Part shown: piece by piece, positions 27,571 through 37,200 of the stretch
Layout of the letters: each line of letters opens with the position of its first letter
How positions within the stretch are numbered: the stretch's first letter is position 1
Assembly (NCBI GenBank): GCA_016788705.1
Contig: JAEUSQ010000007.1
Span: 124,001-188,000, forward strand
From: Bacteroidetes Order II. bacterium
GTDB taxonomy: Bacteria; Bacteroidota; Rhodothermia; Rhodothermales; UBA2364
Direction: 5' to 3'
Length of the DNA: 64,000 bases
Made by a program: the position numbers and the translations under genes
Notes under the pieces: generated by a model
Database searches by the model: none
Told to the model about the DNA's origin: nothing
What the model saw: the letters and a program-made list of their open reading frames with translations, nothing else

Positions 27571-28140
27571 ATGCACTTTGCCCCTTCCGAGACGCCCGAA
27601 ATCGTGTATTGCCGGGACGAACGATTCCGTATGATGATTCCGAACGAAGCGCTTCAGGCACGTATCACAGAAATAGGGTCCGCTATCAACGAAGAGTATG
27701 ACGGCAAAAACCCTATTTTTATCGGGTTATTAAATGGTTCCTTTATTTTTATGGCCGACTTGATCCGGAACGTGACGATAGATTGCGAGATGGATTTTAT
27801 TAAATTATCCTCCTATGGAGCGGAAAAAATTTCCAGCGGACAGGTGACGGAGAAGAAAGGGTTAGATGCCAAGATCGCTGGCCGACATGTGATCGTGGTG
27901 GAAGACATTGTGGATACAGGGCTTTCGATGCGGTATATCCTTGAACAAATGGCGCACCACCACCCTGCCTCTGTAAAAGTCGTAACGCTGTTACACAAAC
28001 CAGATGCCACCCGCGAAAAGGTTCAGTTGGATTGGGTGGGCTTCCCCATCGAAAATAAATTTGTTTTGGGATACGGCTTAGATTACGGCCAATTAGGGCG
28101 AAACCTTGCCGCTATTTATGTGTTAGACGAGGCCAATTAA
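27571..28140 (+). CDS. hpt: Hypoxanthine phosphoribosyltransferase
   Basis: Purine salvage enzyme converting hypoxanthine (and usually guanine) plus PRPP to IMP/GMP. The PRPP-binding motif VVEDIVDTGLSM is clear, with the flexible loop region LSSYGAEKISSGQV and the C-terminal FVLGYGLDYGQLGRNL that contacts the purine. The Met at 27571 (MHFAPSETPE) gives 189 residues, the usual size; a TTG start at 27448 adds unrelated sequence. A strong terminator follows. Confidence 0.93.
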   Translation: MHFAPSETPEIVYCRDERFRMMIPNEALQARITEIGSAINEEYDGKNPIFIGLLNGSFIFMADLIRNVTIDCEMDFIKLSSYGAEKISSGQVTEKKGLDAKIAGRHVIVVEDIVDTGLSMRYILEQMAHHHPASVKVVTLLHKPDATREKVQLDWVGFPIENKFVLGYGLDYGQLGRNLAAIYVLDEAN

Positions 28141-28154
28141 GGGTTTGAAACGAA

Positions 28155-28187
28155 CAAAAGCCGGAAAATACGCCGGCTTTTGTCTTT
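28155..28187 (+). terminator. Hairpin terminator after hpt
   Basis: A perfect 10-bp inverted repeat (CAAAAGCCGG at 28155-28164, CCGGCTTTTG at 28173-28182) with an 8-base loop and a short T-rich tail. Confidence 0.8.
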
Positions 28188-28261
28188 ATGTTTTTTTTGC
28201 CGCAGATCGTTTCATGTCTTCGTGGTGCGTTTACCACTACGCGCTTTTGCCGAAAAGTGCA

Positions 28262-29944
28262 TTATAGTCCTAAAATGCTTTTTCCTTGCTCAAAAACAAT
28301 ATCTACAGGAATTTTTGCTTCGGCCAAGCGATTCAGGTCGGCTTTTAACATTTCACCCACGCGGCCTTTTTCATTCCACAACGCCACAACAGCGTCATAT
28401 TGTCCGTCGCCCTGAAGCCGGAGAATAAGATCGGATAGGCTGTCCACTGCGGCACGCAACTTTTCAAAATCTACGCGATAGGTTCCGGTCACTGCATCAC
28501 GGGTAAAAACCCCGCGTTCTTGAAAGTAATTGAAGCGAACTAAATTGGCTTTGCCATGCGCACTTCCTGTTCCAAACCGGATGCTTCGGAAAATACTGGC
28601 ACAGAAGGTAACATAATAGTCTTTTAAATCTACGTTTTTGAGTTCGCCGGTTTCCACCATTTTTTGGATCATATACAATCCCAAAATATCGGCCTTGCCT
28701 TCTTCCAGCCAAGAAGCTTGTTCCTTCAGTGCGCCGCGAACGGTTCCTTTTCCGTTGAGGGTGTTTTTAATTCCCAAACCATGCGCCACTTCGTGGAACA
28801 TCGTGGTGGCAAAAAAAGCATCGAATGTTACGTGTTTGCGTTGGTCAGGCGCAACGAGAAGATCCGAAATCGGCAACATCATTTTGTCGAATTTGGCTTT
28901 CATGGCGTTTTTAAGCTGTAAACGGCGGGTTCCTTTTTTGAGTTGGACTTCTTCGTCGTTCGGCAAGTTTATGGCAATGGTTTTGGAGCCAGAATTGGCG
29001 TCGCCCGTCACAAAGACCACATCATAGGCGTTCAAGTCCGAATCTGTTCCGGGCATTTCAGCTTTATAGGCATCGGGAACGGGTAAGCCGCGTTGTAGCA
29101 TGGGTAAGAGGGCGGCATAGCGCGAGAGGCGTTCGCTCCAAGCCAGGTCTTTTAACAAAACATAGGCTTCTGCTCCAGCTTTATACCCAAATAACCCATC
29201 TTCATACGTCTCGATAGGGCCAATAACCACATCAATAGGACTGGTTTTCATGTCCATCCAAGCAAAATCGCTGGCTTGGTACTGGTTAGTGAGCAATGCC
29301 TCGGCGCGGAGTTCGAGGTATTTTCGGAGGCCCATATCTTCGGCCAAGGCCGCTGCTGCTCGGAGTTTGGCTGCTGCCCGCTCCATTTGGGGCTTAAAAT
29401 ACGTATTGAATGGGAGGGCCGTCAGTTTGCCGTTGGCATCCCTCCGAACCATTGTATAAGGGTCTTTAAGTGCGGGATTTGTGGCCGCTGCGGCCTCAAA
29501 TTCTGCCTTACTCATGTCTTTTGGGTAATAATTTGCACCATCAGGCTTAGGTCCCACACCAGGAATAAACGGAGTATTGGCATGGAGAAAATCCCACGGG
29601 CCATAATTTACTCGGATATACGCCTGTACGGCTGGATCGGTGTATTGGGATAAATTGCGTGGGTCACCATAGGTCTGCTCCCAAAAAATGTCGTCCATCA
29701 CCTGTGCCGCCTCGATAAGCAGGCCCACCACTTGTTTGTTTTTCGTAGAAAGCCCTTCTACCAAATCGCTTGTTAAACGATAAGGTACATACATTGGGGT
29801 GGTGGTGGATTGACCATTCTCGACTTTGAGAACCGTTCCTGCTGCGGTTCCGGAGCGGGTTAACGGTTTTTGCTTTTGTGAACAAGCGCTTAGCCCCAGC
29901 ACCAAAACGAAGACAAACGCCATTCTGAAGGATTGTGTATTCAT
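28262..29944 (-). CDS. M49-like (dipeptidyl peptidase III-type) lipoprotein
   Basis: A 560-residue predicted zinc metallopeptidase resembling dipeptidyl peptidase III. The N-terminal signal ends in the lipobox LSAC (Cys21), so it is probably lipid-anchored in the envelope. The zinc site is the pentapeptide HEVAH (His384, Glu385, His388) with a downstream LEEGKAD (Glu414/415) as third ligand; classical M49 enzymes have HEXXGH plus EECRAD-type motifs, while a few bacterial members have HEXXH as here. The start at 29944 (MNTQSFRMAF) is chosen because it begins the signal peptide; a longer frame to 30046 adds non-signal sequence. Cytosolic DPP III lacks a signal, so the envelope location is noteworthy. 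Peptidase class is well supported, substrate not. Confidence 0.8.
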   Translation of the reverse strand: MNTQSFRMAFVFVLVLGLSACSQKQKPLTRSGTAAGTVLKVENGQSTTTPMYVPYRLTSDLVEGLSTKNKQVVGLLIEAAQVMDDIFWEQTYGDPRNLSQYTDPAVQAYIRVNYGPWDFLHANTPFIPGVGPKPDGANYYPKDMSKAEFEAAAATNPALKDPYTMVRRDANGKLTALPFNTYFKPQMERAAAKLRAAAALAEDMGLRKYLELRAEALLTNQYQASDFAWMDMKTSPIDVVIGPIETYEDGLFGYKAGAEAYVLLKDLAWSERLSRYAALLPMLQRGLPVPDAYKAEMPGTDSDLNAYDVVFVTGDANSGSKTIAINLPNDEEVQLKKGTRRLQLKNAMKAKFDKMMLPISDLLVAPDQRKHVTFDAFFATTMFHEVAHGLGIKNTLNGKGTVRGALKEQASWLEEGKADILGLYMIQKMVETGELKNVDLKDYYVTFCASIFRSIRFGTGSAHGKANLVRFNYFQERGVFTRDAVTGTYRVDFEKLRAAVDSLSDLILRLQGDGQYDAVVALWNEKGRVGEMLKADLNRLAEAKIPVDIVFEQGKSILGL

Positions 29945-30325
29945 GTTTTTAGGGTTTGAAAAGAACCAATAGCCAAATGTACAATTTAAATCTGAATATA
30001 CAATGAATCCCAGAGGGCGGCATGTGGAAAAGTGAAGCGCACACACACACTATTGTATTCACCTAATCTTAATATTGTGGAAAGGCTTTGGAAAGAATTA
30101 AAAGCGCGGTGGCTAAGGCCAACAGACATGCACAAACCGAACGCCTGTTCTTTGCCGTTTGGTCAGCACTTGCCGCTGTTAGGTTTGAACTGACCATCAA
30201 TTCATTTCGTTGTGCACATACAAAAAAATACCCGGTTTCGGAGGAAGAAGCCGGGCTTTTTTGATGCAGACGGGTGGTGGGGTGGGGGCGCTTTCGGGTC
30301 GGCGGTAGCATCAAAAAAATCGTGT
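29945..30325. other. Intergenic region upstream of the M49-like gene
   Basis: A 381-base stretch between two minus-strand genes. It holds the terminator of the RlpA gene (30222-30261) and a short CA-repeat near 30041-30052. Several short open frames cross it but none looks like a protein. The M49-like gene promoter must lie near 29945-30060. Confidence 0.5.
30222..30261 (-). terminator. Hairpin terminator for the first RlpA-like gene
   Basis: A 9-bp stem with one G-U pair (CCCGGTTTC at 30231-30239, GAAGCCGGG at 30247-30255) flanked by an A7 run on the left (T7 on the minus strand) and a T6 run on the right, so it can also stop plus-strand transcription. Confidence 0.75.
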
Positions 30326-31606
30326 TCAGTTTTGGATTTGCTTAACCAACGCATCTCTTCCGTTGTTGCGGATTTGGCTGGCTGCAAGTTCTGCTTCGGC
30401 CTTCTTTGCAAATCGGCCAATATTGACCCGATATAAGGTATTGCCATTTACTTGGGTGGCGTGAACCCATCCGCCAGAAATTTGGTTGGCTTGCATCCGG
30501 GCCCGTTGGGCATCGCCGGTAGCAGCAATTTGTACCGTATAACGTTCTGGTTGGGTTTGTTCGATGGTGGGGTATTGGGGAGCCACACGGTTTTGGGTTG
30601 GACGCGGGGCCTCTTCGGTATAGGCAATAAATTGTCCGGTCTCTTCTTCGAGTAACTCTAATTTTACGCGGCCAACGCCTTGTTTAACCATGTCTATATC
30701 TTGGGCGGCTTGCATGGCCAAATCAATAATGCGTCCGTCATTTGTGAAAGGGCCACGGTCGTTCACCCGTACAATAACACTTTTATTGTTGGATAGATTC
30801 GTTACCCGAACTTTCGAGCCGAAGGCAATGGTGCGGTGGGCGGCGGTGTATTGGTACATGTCAAAAACCTCCCCATTTGCGGTTCTGCGTCCCTGATATT
30901 TCCCACCATACCAAGAGGCTAAGCCATAGCTGACGGCGGTCACCTTCCAACGGCGGCCTTCATAAGGGCTGCCAGAGGGCGCAACTCCGGTAGAAGGTGG
31001 GGTGTAAAGCCGCTCTGAGGGCGAAGAAGACGCATATGCCAAAATAGGGCTGGTGTTGTTTGCCGGGCCTTCATTTCGGCGTGATGCCACCCGTGCGACT
31101 TCGTTCTCGGTTGGGGTGTAAGTGGGCGCTGGGGTATAAGCCGTGTTTCGGATAGGAGCTGAAGGCGAAGCAGAACCACGTCCGGGAGCCGCTGATACAT
31201 GAACCACTGGGCGAACATAGTCTGAAACAGCCGCTTCCCGATAGGTTGGCGAAACAGGTTGGACCGATGATTCCGTCCGTTGAGGGGATGGGGCACGATT
31301 GGGCAATTCTGACGCAACTTCCCGGCTTTCTAAAATGGCTACCTGACGACCGTTCACCTCCTCGATCCGAACAGTCCACGAACGACGCCCGTCTTGAGGT
31401 AACGGAATGTAAAGCGGCTGGTCTTGTCCGGTTACCGATTTGTTGCCAGCATCAGCAGAATACGATGCTGTGTCGTTTTTCCAACGACCCGATTGGCCCA
31501 TTGCCGGAAGGGCGAGGGCTAATACAACTAAAAAACCAAAAAAAGTTTTGGCATATGTTTCCGAATTATAAGTGGTTACACTGAACGGAAAAATTTTTTT
31601 TCTCAT
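30326..31606 (-). CDS. rlpA: RlpA-family lytic transglycosylase with SPOR domain
   Basis: Septal-ring-type enzyme cutting glycan strands that lack peptide stems. A signal peptide (LVVLALALPAMGQ) is followed by a long low-complexity, proline/serine-rich linker (about residues 100-215), the double-psi beta-barrel domain (about 220-310, GLASWYGGKYQGRRTANGE, then TAAHRTIAFGSKVRVTN and VRVNDRGPF) and a C-terminal SPOR domain (about 350-425, RYTVQIAATGDAQ). The residues expected to form the RlpA active site, Glu246, Asp249, His257 and Asp283, are all present. SPOR binds denuded peptidoglycan at the septum. Start at 31606 (MRKKIFPF). A second, altered relative follows upstream at 32184-33350. Confidence 0.9.
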   Translation of the reverse strand: MRKKIFPFSVTTYNSETYAKTFFGFLVVLALALPAMGQSGRWKNDTASYSADAGNKSVTGQDQPLYIPLPQDGRRSWTVRIEEVNGRQVAILESREVASELPNRAPSPQRTESSVQPVSPTYREAAVSDYVRPVVHVSAAPGRGSASPSAPIRNTAYTPAPTYTPTENEVARVASRRNEGPANNTSPILAYASSSPSERLYTPPSTGVAPSGSPYEGRRWKVTAVSYGLASWYGGKYQGRRTANGEVFDMYQYTAAHRTIAFGSKVRVTNLSNNKSVIVRVNDRGPFTNDGRIIDLAMQAAQDIDMVKQGVGRVKLELLEEETGQFIAYTEEAPRPTQNRVAPQYPTIEQTQPERYTVQIAATGDAQRARMQANQISGGWVHATQVNGNTLYRVNIGRFAKKAEAELAASQIRNNGRDALVKQIQN

Positions 31607-32183
31607 AACACCCCCTACTGGCATAGGATTTGTGGTTTAAAAGTTTGCTCAGAACGCCCTCGCTTGTGGGTTGGACGAAAAAACCACTTACAGGTACTCT
31701 TGGGGGGACTTCGCGTCCCCCTGAGAGAGGGGTGATCAAAGAATCGGGAAACGTTTGGGAGACCTGGTTATTGGTGGTGGGTCTCTGTTTCTGTATCGCT
31801 TTGATACAAGACAATGAAGAGCGTTTAATGACTAAGATAAAAAAATCCCAAAATGATACGTGATGGGGTCTGAGTAGCGGGTATGCTTGAATGCAATTCT
31901 ATGTAGTTATACCAGTATTTGCGAGCTATTTGGGCAATAAAATCATCTCTTTATTGGTTAAGCCTCAAAAATAAAAAATCGAATGTTTTCTTGTCTCATA
32001 CGGAGACATCAGGCTGTACCACCATCAATTGTATAAGCTTGGTGAGTGTGGTTGCGATTTTATGTGGACAGAAACGCAGAAGAGTTTTATTCGTAAACAA
32101 GCTATGCCATTTTCGGCTTTTCTCTGCCAGTGCAGGTTCAGGCAGTAGTGTATTGACAAGTATGAGGAGTGTCTCGTGTATTT
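31607..32183. other. Non-coding region between two RlpA-family genes
   Basis: A 577-base stretch without a supported gene. It contains a GC-rich hairpin (31697-31727) and a near-palindromic GGGAAACGTTTGGG (about 31748-31761) reminiscent of LacI-type operators but with no linked regulator. The rest is AT-rich and may hold the promoter of the downstream minus-strand RlpA gene. Confidence 0.5.
31697..31727. repeat. GC-rich palindromic hairpin (possible REP-like element)
   Basis: GGGGGAC (31703-31709) pairs with GTCCCCC (31715-31721) over a TTCGC loop; the pairing extends outward to about 13 bp with two G-U pairs. No T tract follows, so it is not a standard terminator. Its isolated, GC-rich character suggests a dispersed palindromic element, but no second copy was noticed in the window. 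Confidence 0.45.
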
Positions 32184-33350
32184 TTAATAACCGTTTTTGG
32201 CTGGTTTTACATAGGCATCATTGTATCCCAATTGTCTTAATTCAAGGACAACTGCTTGTGCTTCCGATTTACTACGGAAACGCCCAAAATTAAGCCTTGT
32301 AAGATCATCGGTGCCAGTTCGTTCTTGCCACAGATCTGGCCCCAAGGCAATTTGCTGATCCTTAATGGAACGTTGACTCCGGACAGCCGAAATTTGAATT
32401 GTCCAGTTTCCATCTGGTATGGTATAATGATTGCGTTTCAATTTTAAAGGAATGCCTCCATTTGGAATAATACCCGTCGGACTCATCGAAGACATTCCCA
32501 GCGGCAAATCCTCGCCTCCTAAAGTATTAACCTGTCCTGCATTTCCCCCGTAAGCATTTAATCCTGATTTTTTTTCTGTGGGCGTACTATTGTATAAAGA
32601 CCTGTTTTCATTTGGATTGGCGGAGTTGGGAGCCAATCGGGTGGCTCCACCACCAGATGGATAGGTGTAATCCGGGAATTGGGTGGGTGTCGGATTTTGC
32701 CAAACTGGTGTAGTATTTAACGCAGGTGCTGAAGTTTTTTCCGTACGGCTCGTGAAAGCGGCGTTGGTAGGTGCTTGATAGGAAGTCCGCCCAGCATCGC
32801 CAAAGCCTGTTGAATAGGGTGAAAGGGGGTCATAAGCGAGTGTTGGTCCATTGCTGTTGGAAGCAGAAGGTTCTACAGGGACTACCTCTACGCGCGCAAT
32901 TCCAGACTGAAGGAGGCCAATCTGGGCGGCGGCACTCCCCGAAAGACCGATGACTTTATTGTCCGTAGCACTGGGGCGGTCGTTGATCCGAACGACCACA
33001 GATTGTTGATTGGTGAGGTTGGTGACCATTACATACTGACCGAAAGGGTAAGATTTATGAGAGCCTGTGAAGTCTCGGTGGTTATACGGTTCTCCACTGG
33101 CCGTAAGGTTCCCTTGGTCTTTTTCGCCGTAGTGGCTGGCAACCCCTGTCTGTGTTCGAAATCCTTCTGTAATCCGGTAAGACTCAGGGCTGTGCTGGCT
33201 TTTTGGGGGTGGCAAACTCCGTACAACGCCGCAGGCATTCCAAACGAAGGCCAATAAGACCAAAACCACCAAAAGGGCGATTTGGAGGAGTCTGTTTTGT
33301 TGTGTGTAGGCGGAATGGGGCGGGGGCTTCATCGTGTTGGGACTGGTCAT
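32184..33350 (-). CDS. RlpA-like protein with SPOR domain, altered active site
   Basis: A second RlpA/SPOR protein of about 388 residues. An N-terminal hydrophobic segment (LLQIALLVVLVLLAFVW) anchors or exports it; the following WNAC is a poor lipobox. The double-psi beta-barrel (GVASHYGEKDQGNLTASGE, GSHKSYPFGQYVMVTN, VVRINDRPSATDN) is followed by a Ser/Pro-rich linker and a C-terminal SPOR domain (GNWTIQISAVRSQ). Compared with the neighbouring RlpA, the active-site Asp is Asn90 (SGEPYNHR), DRGPF reads DRPSA, and IDL reads IGL at residue 135. It may be inactive and work as a septal peptidoglycan binder. The start could also be the Met at 33332. Confidence 0.8.
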   Translation of the reverse strand: MTSPNTMKPPPHSAYTQQNRLLQIALLVVLVLLAFVWNACGVVRSLPPPKSQHSPESYRITEGFRTQTGVASHYGEKDQGNLTASGEPYNHRDFTGSHKSYPFGQYVMVTNLTNQQSVVVRINDRPSATDNKVIGLSGSAAAQIGLLQSGIARVEVVPVEPSASNSNGPTLAYDPLSPYSTGFGDAGRTSYQAPTNAAFTSRTEKTSAPALNTTPVWQNPTPTQFPDYTYPSGGGATRLAPNSANPNENRSLYNSTPTEKKSGLNAYGGNAGQVNTLGGEDLPLGMSSMSPTGIIPNGGIPLKLKRNHYTIPDGNWTIQISAVRSQRSIKDQQIALGPDLWQERTGTDDLTRLNFGRFRSKSEAQAVVLELRQLGYNDAYVKPAKNGY

Positions 33351-33538
33351 AAAAAAAACCGAATGTATCCATGGATTGCCCTTCCCAATTATCGTACCAA
33401 TCTCTTCCCCGAAATACAACTTGCCCGAAAAAAAGTTTAGAGGTGCAAAAAATAAGGTTATGATTATCTTCTTAACGGTGTCAAGAAAATAAAGTCACCT
33501 TCTTTACGGTATTAACCAATTAATTAAACCATAATAAA

Positions 33539-34006
33539 ATGAAAAAGATTGTTTATTCGATGTTGTTGTGCATTTTTTTATATGGTTATGCACAAGCCCA
33601 AGCAGATCGAGAGACCGTTTTTACATGGAATAAGGACGGCTATGCCAATTCCAGTGTGCGGATTCAGGTGTATGAAGCAGATGTTAAAGCCACACGGGGC
33701 AAAACCCATGTGGTGGTGGTTCAGGAAATTGCTGAAAATAACGGAGTTTCTGGCTTAGAGGATGCTCGCTATCTTGCTACCGCCATTGCAGAAAAATACA
33801 ACTTATCGGTTGAAGCAGCGCTTTTTGTACATGTCATTGGTGCATTCACCTTTGAAGGCGGGAAAGGTAAAAAAGGATTTATGTTTGGAACGGGGTACAA
33901 GCGGCAGGAAAATGGCAGGCTGACTACCCCTGCTTGGCGATTGGTCTCGGTCGAGGATTTAGTGGAATATACCGATCGGCAGTATCGTCTGGCCTTGGCA
34001 CGATAA
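33539..34006 (+). CDS. Hypothetical secreted protein, 155 aa
   Basis: A small exported protein with a clear signal peptide (MKKIVYSMLLCIFLYGYAQA). The mature part has a mixed alpha/beta pattern (SSVRIQVYEADVKATRGKTH, LATAIAEKYNLSVEAALFVH) and no Cys or recognisable motif. It is transcribed divergently from the second RlpA-like gene and ends at its own hairpin terminator, so it is a single-gene unit. I do not recognise the family. Confidence 0.7.
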   Translation: MKKIVYSMLLCIFLYGYAQAQADRETVFTWNKDGYANSSVRIQVYEADVKATRGKTHVVVVQEIAENNGVSGLEDARYLATAIAEKYNLSVEAALFVHVIGAFTFEGGKGKKGFMFGTGYKRQENGRLTTPAWRLVSVEDLVEYTDRQYRLALAR

Positions 34007-34046
34007 TTGCGTATGAGTAATAATGATAATCTCCTGAGTTTTAAAG

Positions 34047-34082
34047 ACCTCGTGGTTCTTGTTAAGAGCCAGAGGTTTTTTT
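34047..34082 (+). terminator. Hairpin terminator after the 155-aa gene
   Basis: ACCTC-x-TGGTTCT pairs with AGAGCCA-GAGGT (stem of about 12 bp with one bulge and one G-U pair) over a short loop, followed by a T7 run. Confidence 0.75.
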
Positions 34083-34255
34083 ATGTGTTTCAGGGTTGTA
34101 GGAAAAGGTTTAATTTGCTTGCCCAAAATTTTGGGGTGTTTGTCGAAAAGAAAGTCCATTTTATCGAATGAAACTGAAAAGTACTTCATATAATGGGTAA
34201 ACTGGAACACCACCAGAAAATGTCCTCCATACCTTCATATATATTATTGATAGCC

Positions 34256-37200
34256 ATGAAAAAACAATTTACGCCCCCCAAAAAAAAGTCTAACAGCCCT
34301 CGGGTGAGCAGCGGGTGGTTGGGCTGGCTCTTTGTCTTGTTCTTCTTGTCTGGCGGTACTGCAACTTTTGCCCAATCCTCGCTTTCGATAGCGAAACGGG
34401 CCAATGTGAGTAGTGTGCCTTCTGGACAAACGTTTTATTATACCGTTCAATATGCTTGCTCCAGTCCTACGACGCCTTGTAATGATGTTGTGGTACGGGA
34501 TTCACTTGCTGCGGGCTTGACCTATTTAGGAAATGTTGGTTCGGTGCATACTACCTCCTCTTCTTACAACAGCACCAGCCGAATCGTTACATTTAACTTT
34601 GGTACTTTGGCATCGGGTTCTACGGGTGAGTTACAGATAACGGTGAAGTTTCCCGAAGGAACCACGCCAAACGGTACAGTGGTCAAGAACCGGGCAGCCA
34701 TTTTTGCCACGAATGCCGCGACGGTAACCAGTAACACCGTTTCTGTGACGGCCACGGCAGTCTCGAAATGGGAAGTGGACAAACAAATTACCACTTCTTC
34801 CTTTATAGATTTTGATGTTTCGTACAAAGTTGCTCTTTGCAGTCCGAATGCTGGAAACCTAGGCGGATTAAACCTTCAAAACGCCCGCTTAGTAGATACC
34901 TTGCCGCTGAATGCCGTTTTTGTTTCTGCGAGTAATAGCGGGGTGTATGACGCCATAAATAGGACGGTCACTTGGAATTTGGGCAGTATTGGCGTGACCA
35001 ATGGTGGATGTACGAGTCGTACTGTAACGGTACAATACCCCAGTACTGTTTTCTCTAATGGTCAAACGGTGGTGAACCGTGTAGAAGGCTTTGGAACCCC
35101 ATACGGTCTTTCGGATCAATCCTTGGGGACAGATCAAGTGAGCCATGTTCTATCCGGATTTGTCCCATCTACAGGCAGTACACTGAATAAATATGTGGAC
35201 TTTGGTGAAAAGGTGGTGGGTCAGGTTGCCTCTTATACGTTTAACCTTAAAAATAGCAGCAATGTAGCGGTCAATGACTTTGTGTTGGAAGATGCGATTC
35301 CAGTGGCCCTTGATGTTACCGAAATTACTTCTGGTGGCTATCCATCTGCTGCGCCAGTCAATATTTGGTATAAAACCAACCTCAATAGCAGCTATGCCTT
35401 AGTTCCGGGAAGCCCCTTTAGTAGCAATAGCACCGTTTTGGTTTCTGCCATGGGGCTGGGGAGTTCTGAAGTAATTACCCATCTGAAATGGGATTGGGGA
35501 ACAGTAGCTGTTGGGTTTGCTCCTTCGTCCACGGCGCTTCGTCCTGGTCTTAAAGCGACCTTGCTTGCGACCGACCGGAACGGAAATGCGGTAAATACGG
35601 GAAGCATCGTACAAAATTGTGGTTCCTTGGGTTTTGTGTATAATGGTAATGTCACCAACCGAAACGCCTGCGTAAATGTGGAAGTCATAGACCCTATGGC
35701 TCGTCCTTATCCTTACAAAGAGGAAACGACAACTGGCCCTTACCTTCCGGGTAGTACCGTTGGATACCGTTTGCGGGTACGGAACTATGGATTGGCCACC
35801 CACAAATTAGACAAGCCCGTCCTGATGGATTTATTACCGGAAAGCCAAGTTTTTGTGGATGGCTCTTGGACATATGATGCCGGAAACGCTGGAATGGCCG
35901 CTCCAGTATTTGAGAAACTGGAAAACTATGCCGGAAGTGGCAGGACGTTGCTACGTTGGAGTTGGACCGATGCCGTTCCCGTGGATGCAGCAGCATATAT
36001 TTCGTTTAATGCACAAGTGAAACCCGGAACGATTTATGGGGCATTGCCTAATAAAGTACAGCTCACTTCTAATGTGGGAAATGTACGTTGTCCGGCAACC
36101 AAAGAAACCGATACGCTTGACCTGGATGGTGATGGAAGCAAAAGTGATCAAATTTGCAATTATACCCATACCATCCAGATCCAAGGGGTCCCCGCGCTTT
36201 CTGCGAATAAATTGGTGAAAGGCGAATATGATGATGATTTTCATAAGTATCCCGAAGTTGGGGTTTCTACGCCTGGCGGCACGGCCGATTATTTGTTGCA
36301 GGTGAAAAACGAGGGCAATGTTCCAATGAACGAAGCCGTGCTCATAGATGTACTTCCGGCCATTGGTGACCAATTAGTGACCACAAAAGATGAACGCAAG
36401 AGCGAATGGCGGCCCAATTTGATTGGTGCGGTAGCGGCTCCAAAAGGGGTGACGGTTTATTATAGTACCGTTGCAAACCCTTGTACCGAAGAATTGGGGA
36501 CTTCTAAGCCGGACTGCGAAAAGCCTGAGTGGCGTACTGAACTTCCTGAAGATATTACGAGTGTGCGGGCCTTGAAATTCGACTTTGCCAAGGTGGAAAT
36601 TGGTCTGAACGAAACGCTAACCCTGTCTTGGCCGATGCGTGTTCCTGCTGGTGCACCCACCGAAGGCGAAGTGGCTTGGAACTCCTTTGCTTATACGGCA
36701 ACCCGTGCCGATAATGGTTCCCGCCTCCTTGCCGCCGAGCCAACGAAAGTGGGTATTGCCTTGAAGCCCATCAAAGGCATTGCAATCGGTAGTTTCTTTT
36801 GGTTGGACGAAGACCGCGACGGTGTACAAGGTGAAAAAGAAAGTGGGCTAAACGGGGTCAAAGTAACGCTTATACATCCGGGTGGTGACGAAAAACCGGG
36901 AACCGAAGACGATAAAGAGGTAGCCTTTAGTTATACGGGCGACGACCAAAAAGGCCGTCCGGGATATTACCTCTTTCCAAATGTAGAAGAAGGAATTTAT
37001 GCCCTCCGCTTCGACCTCCCAAAGGGCTTTCGCTTCACCAAGATGGATGCGGAAAACGATGAGATAGACTCCGACATCAATCCGGAATCTGGGTACACCG
37101 AAGTCTTCAAGGCATCTGGTGCTTCGGTACTGAATATGAATGGTGGTGCTTGGAAAGCCAAAGCAGACCTTGCGTTGAAAAAAGGGGTGGATAATCCGAT

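Noticed and set aside
30069-30447. Minus- and plus-strand short frames across the RlpA terminator
   Set aside because: They read through the terminator hairpin and into RlpA itself and have no recognisable protein character.
31748-31761. GGGAAACGTTTGGG palindrome resembling LacI operators
   Set aside because: It lies in a gene-free gap between RlpA-family genes far from the glycan locus and has no adjacent LacI-type regulator. It differs from the locus consensus in one half.
31630-32293. Open reading frames of 77 and 124 codons in the gap between the two RlpA-family genes
   Set aside because: They translate through the GC-rich hairpin or the 3' end of the downstream gene, show no protein-like features and overlap other elements.
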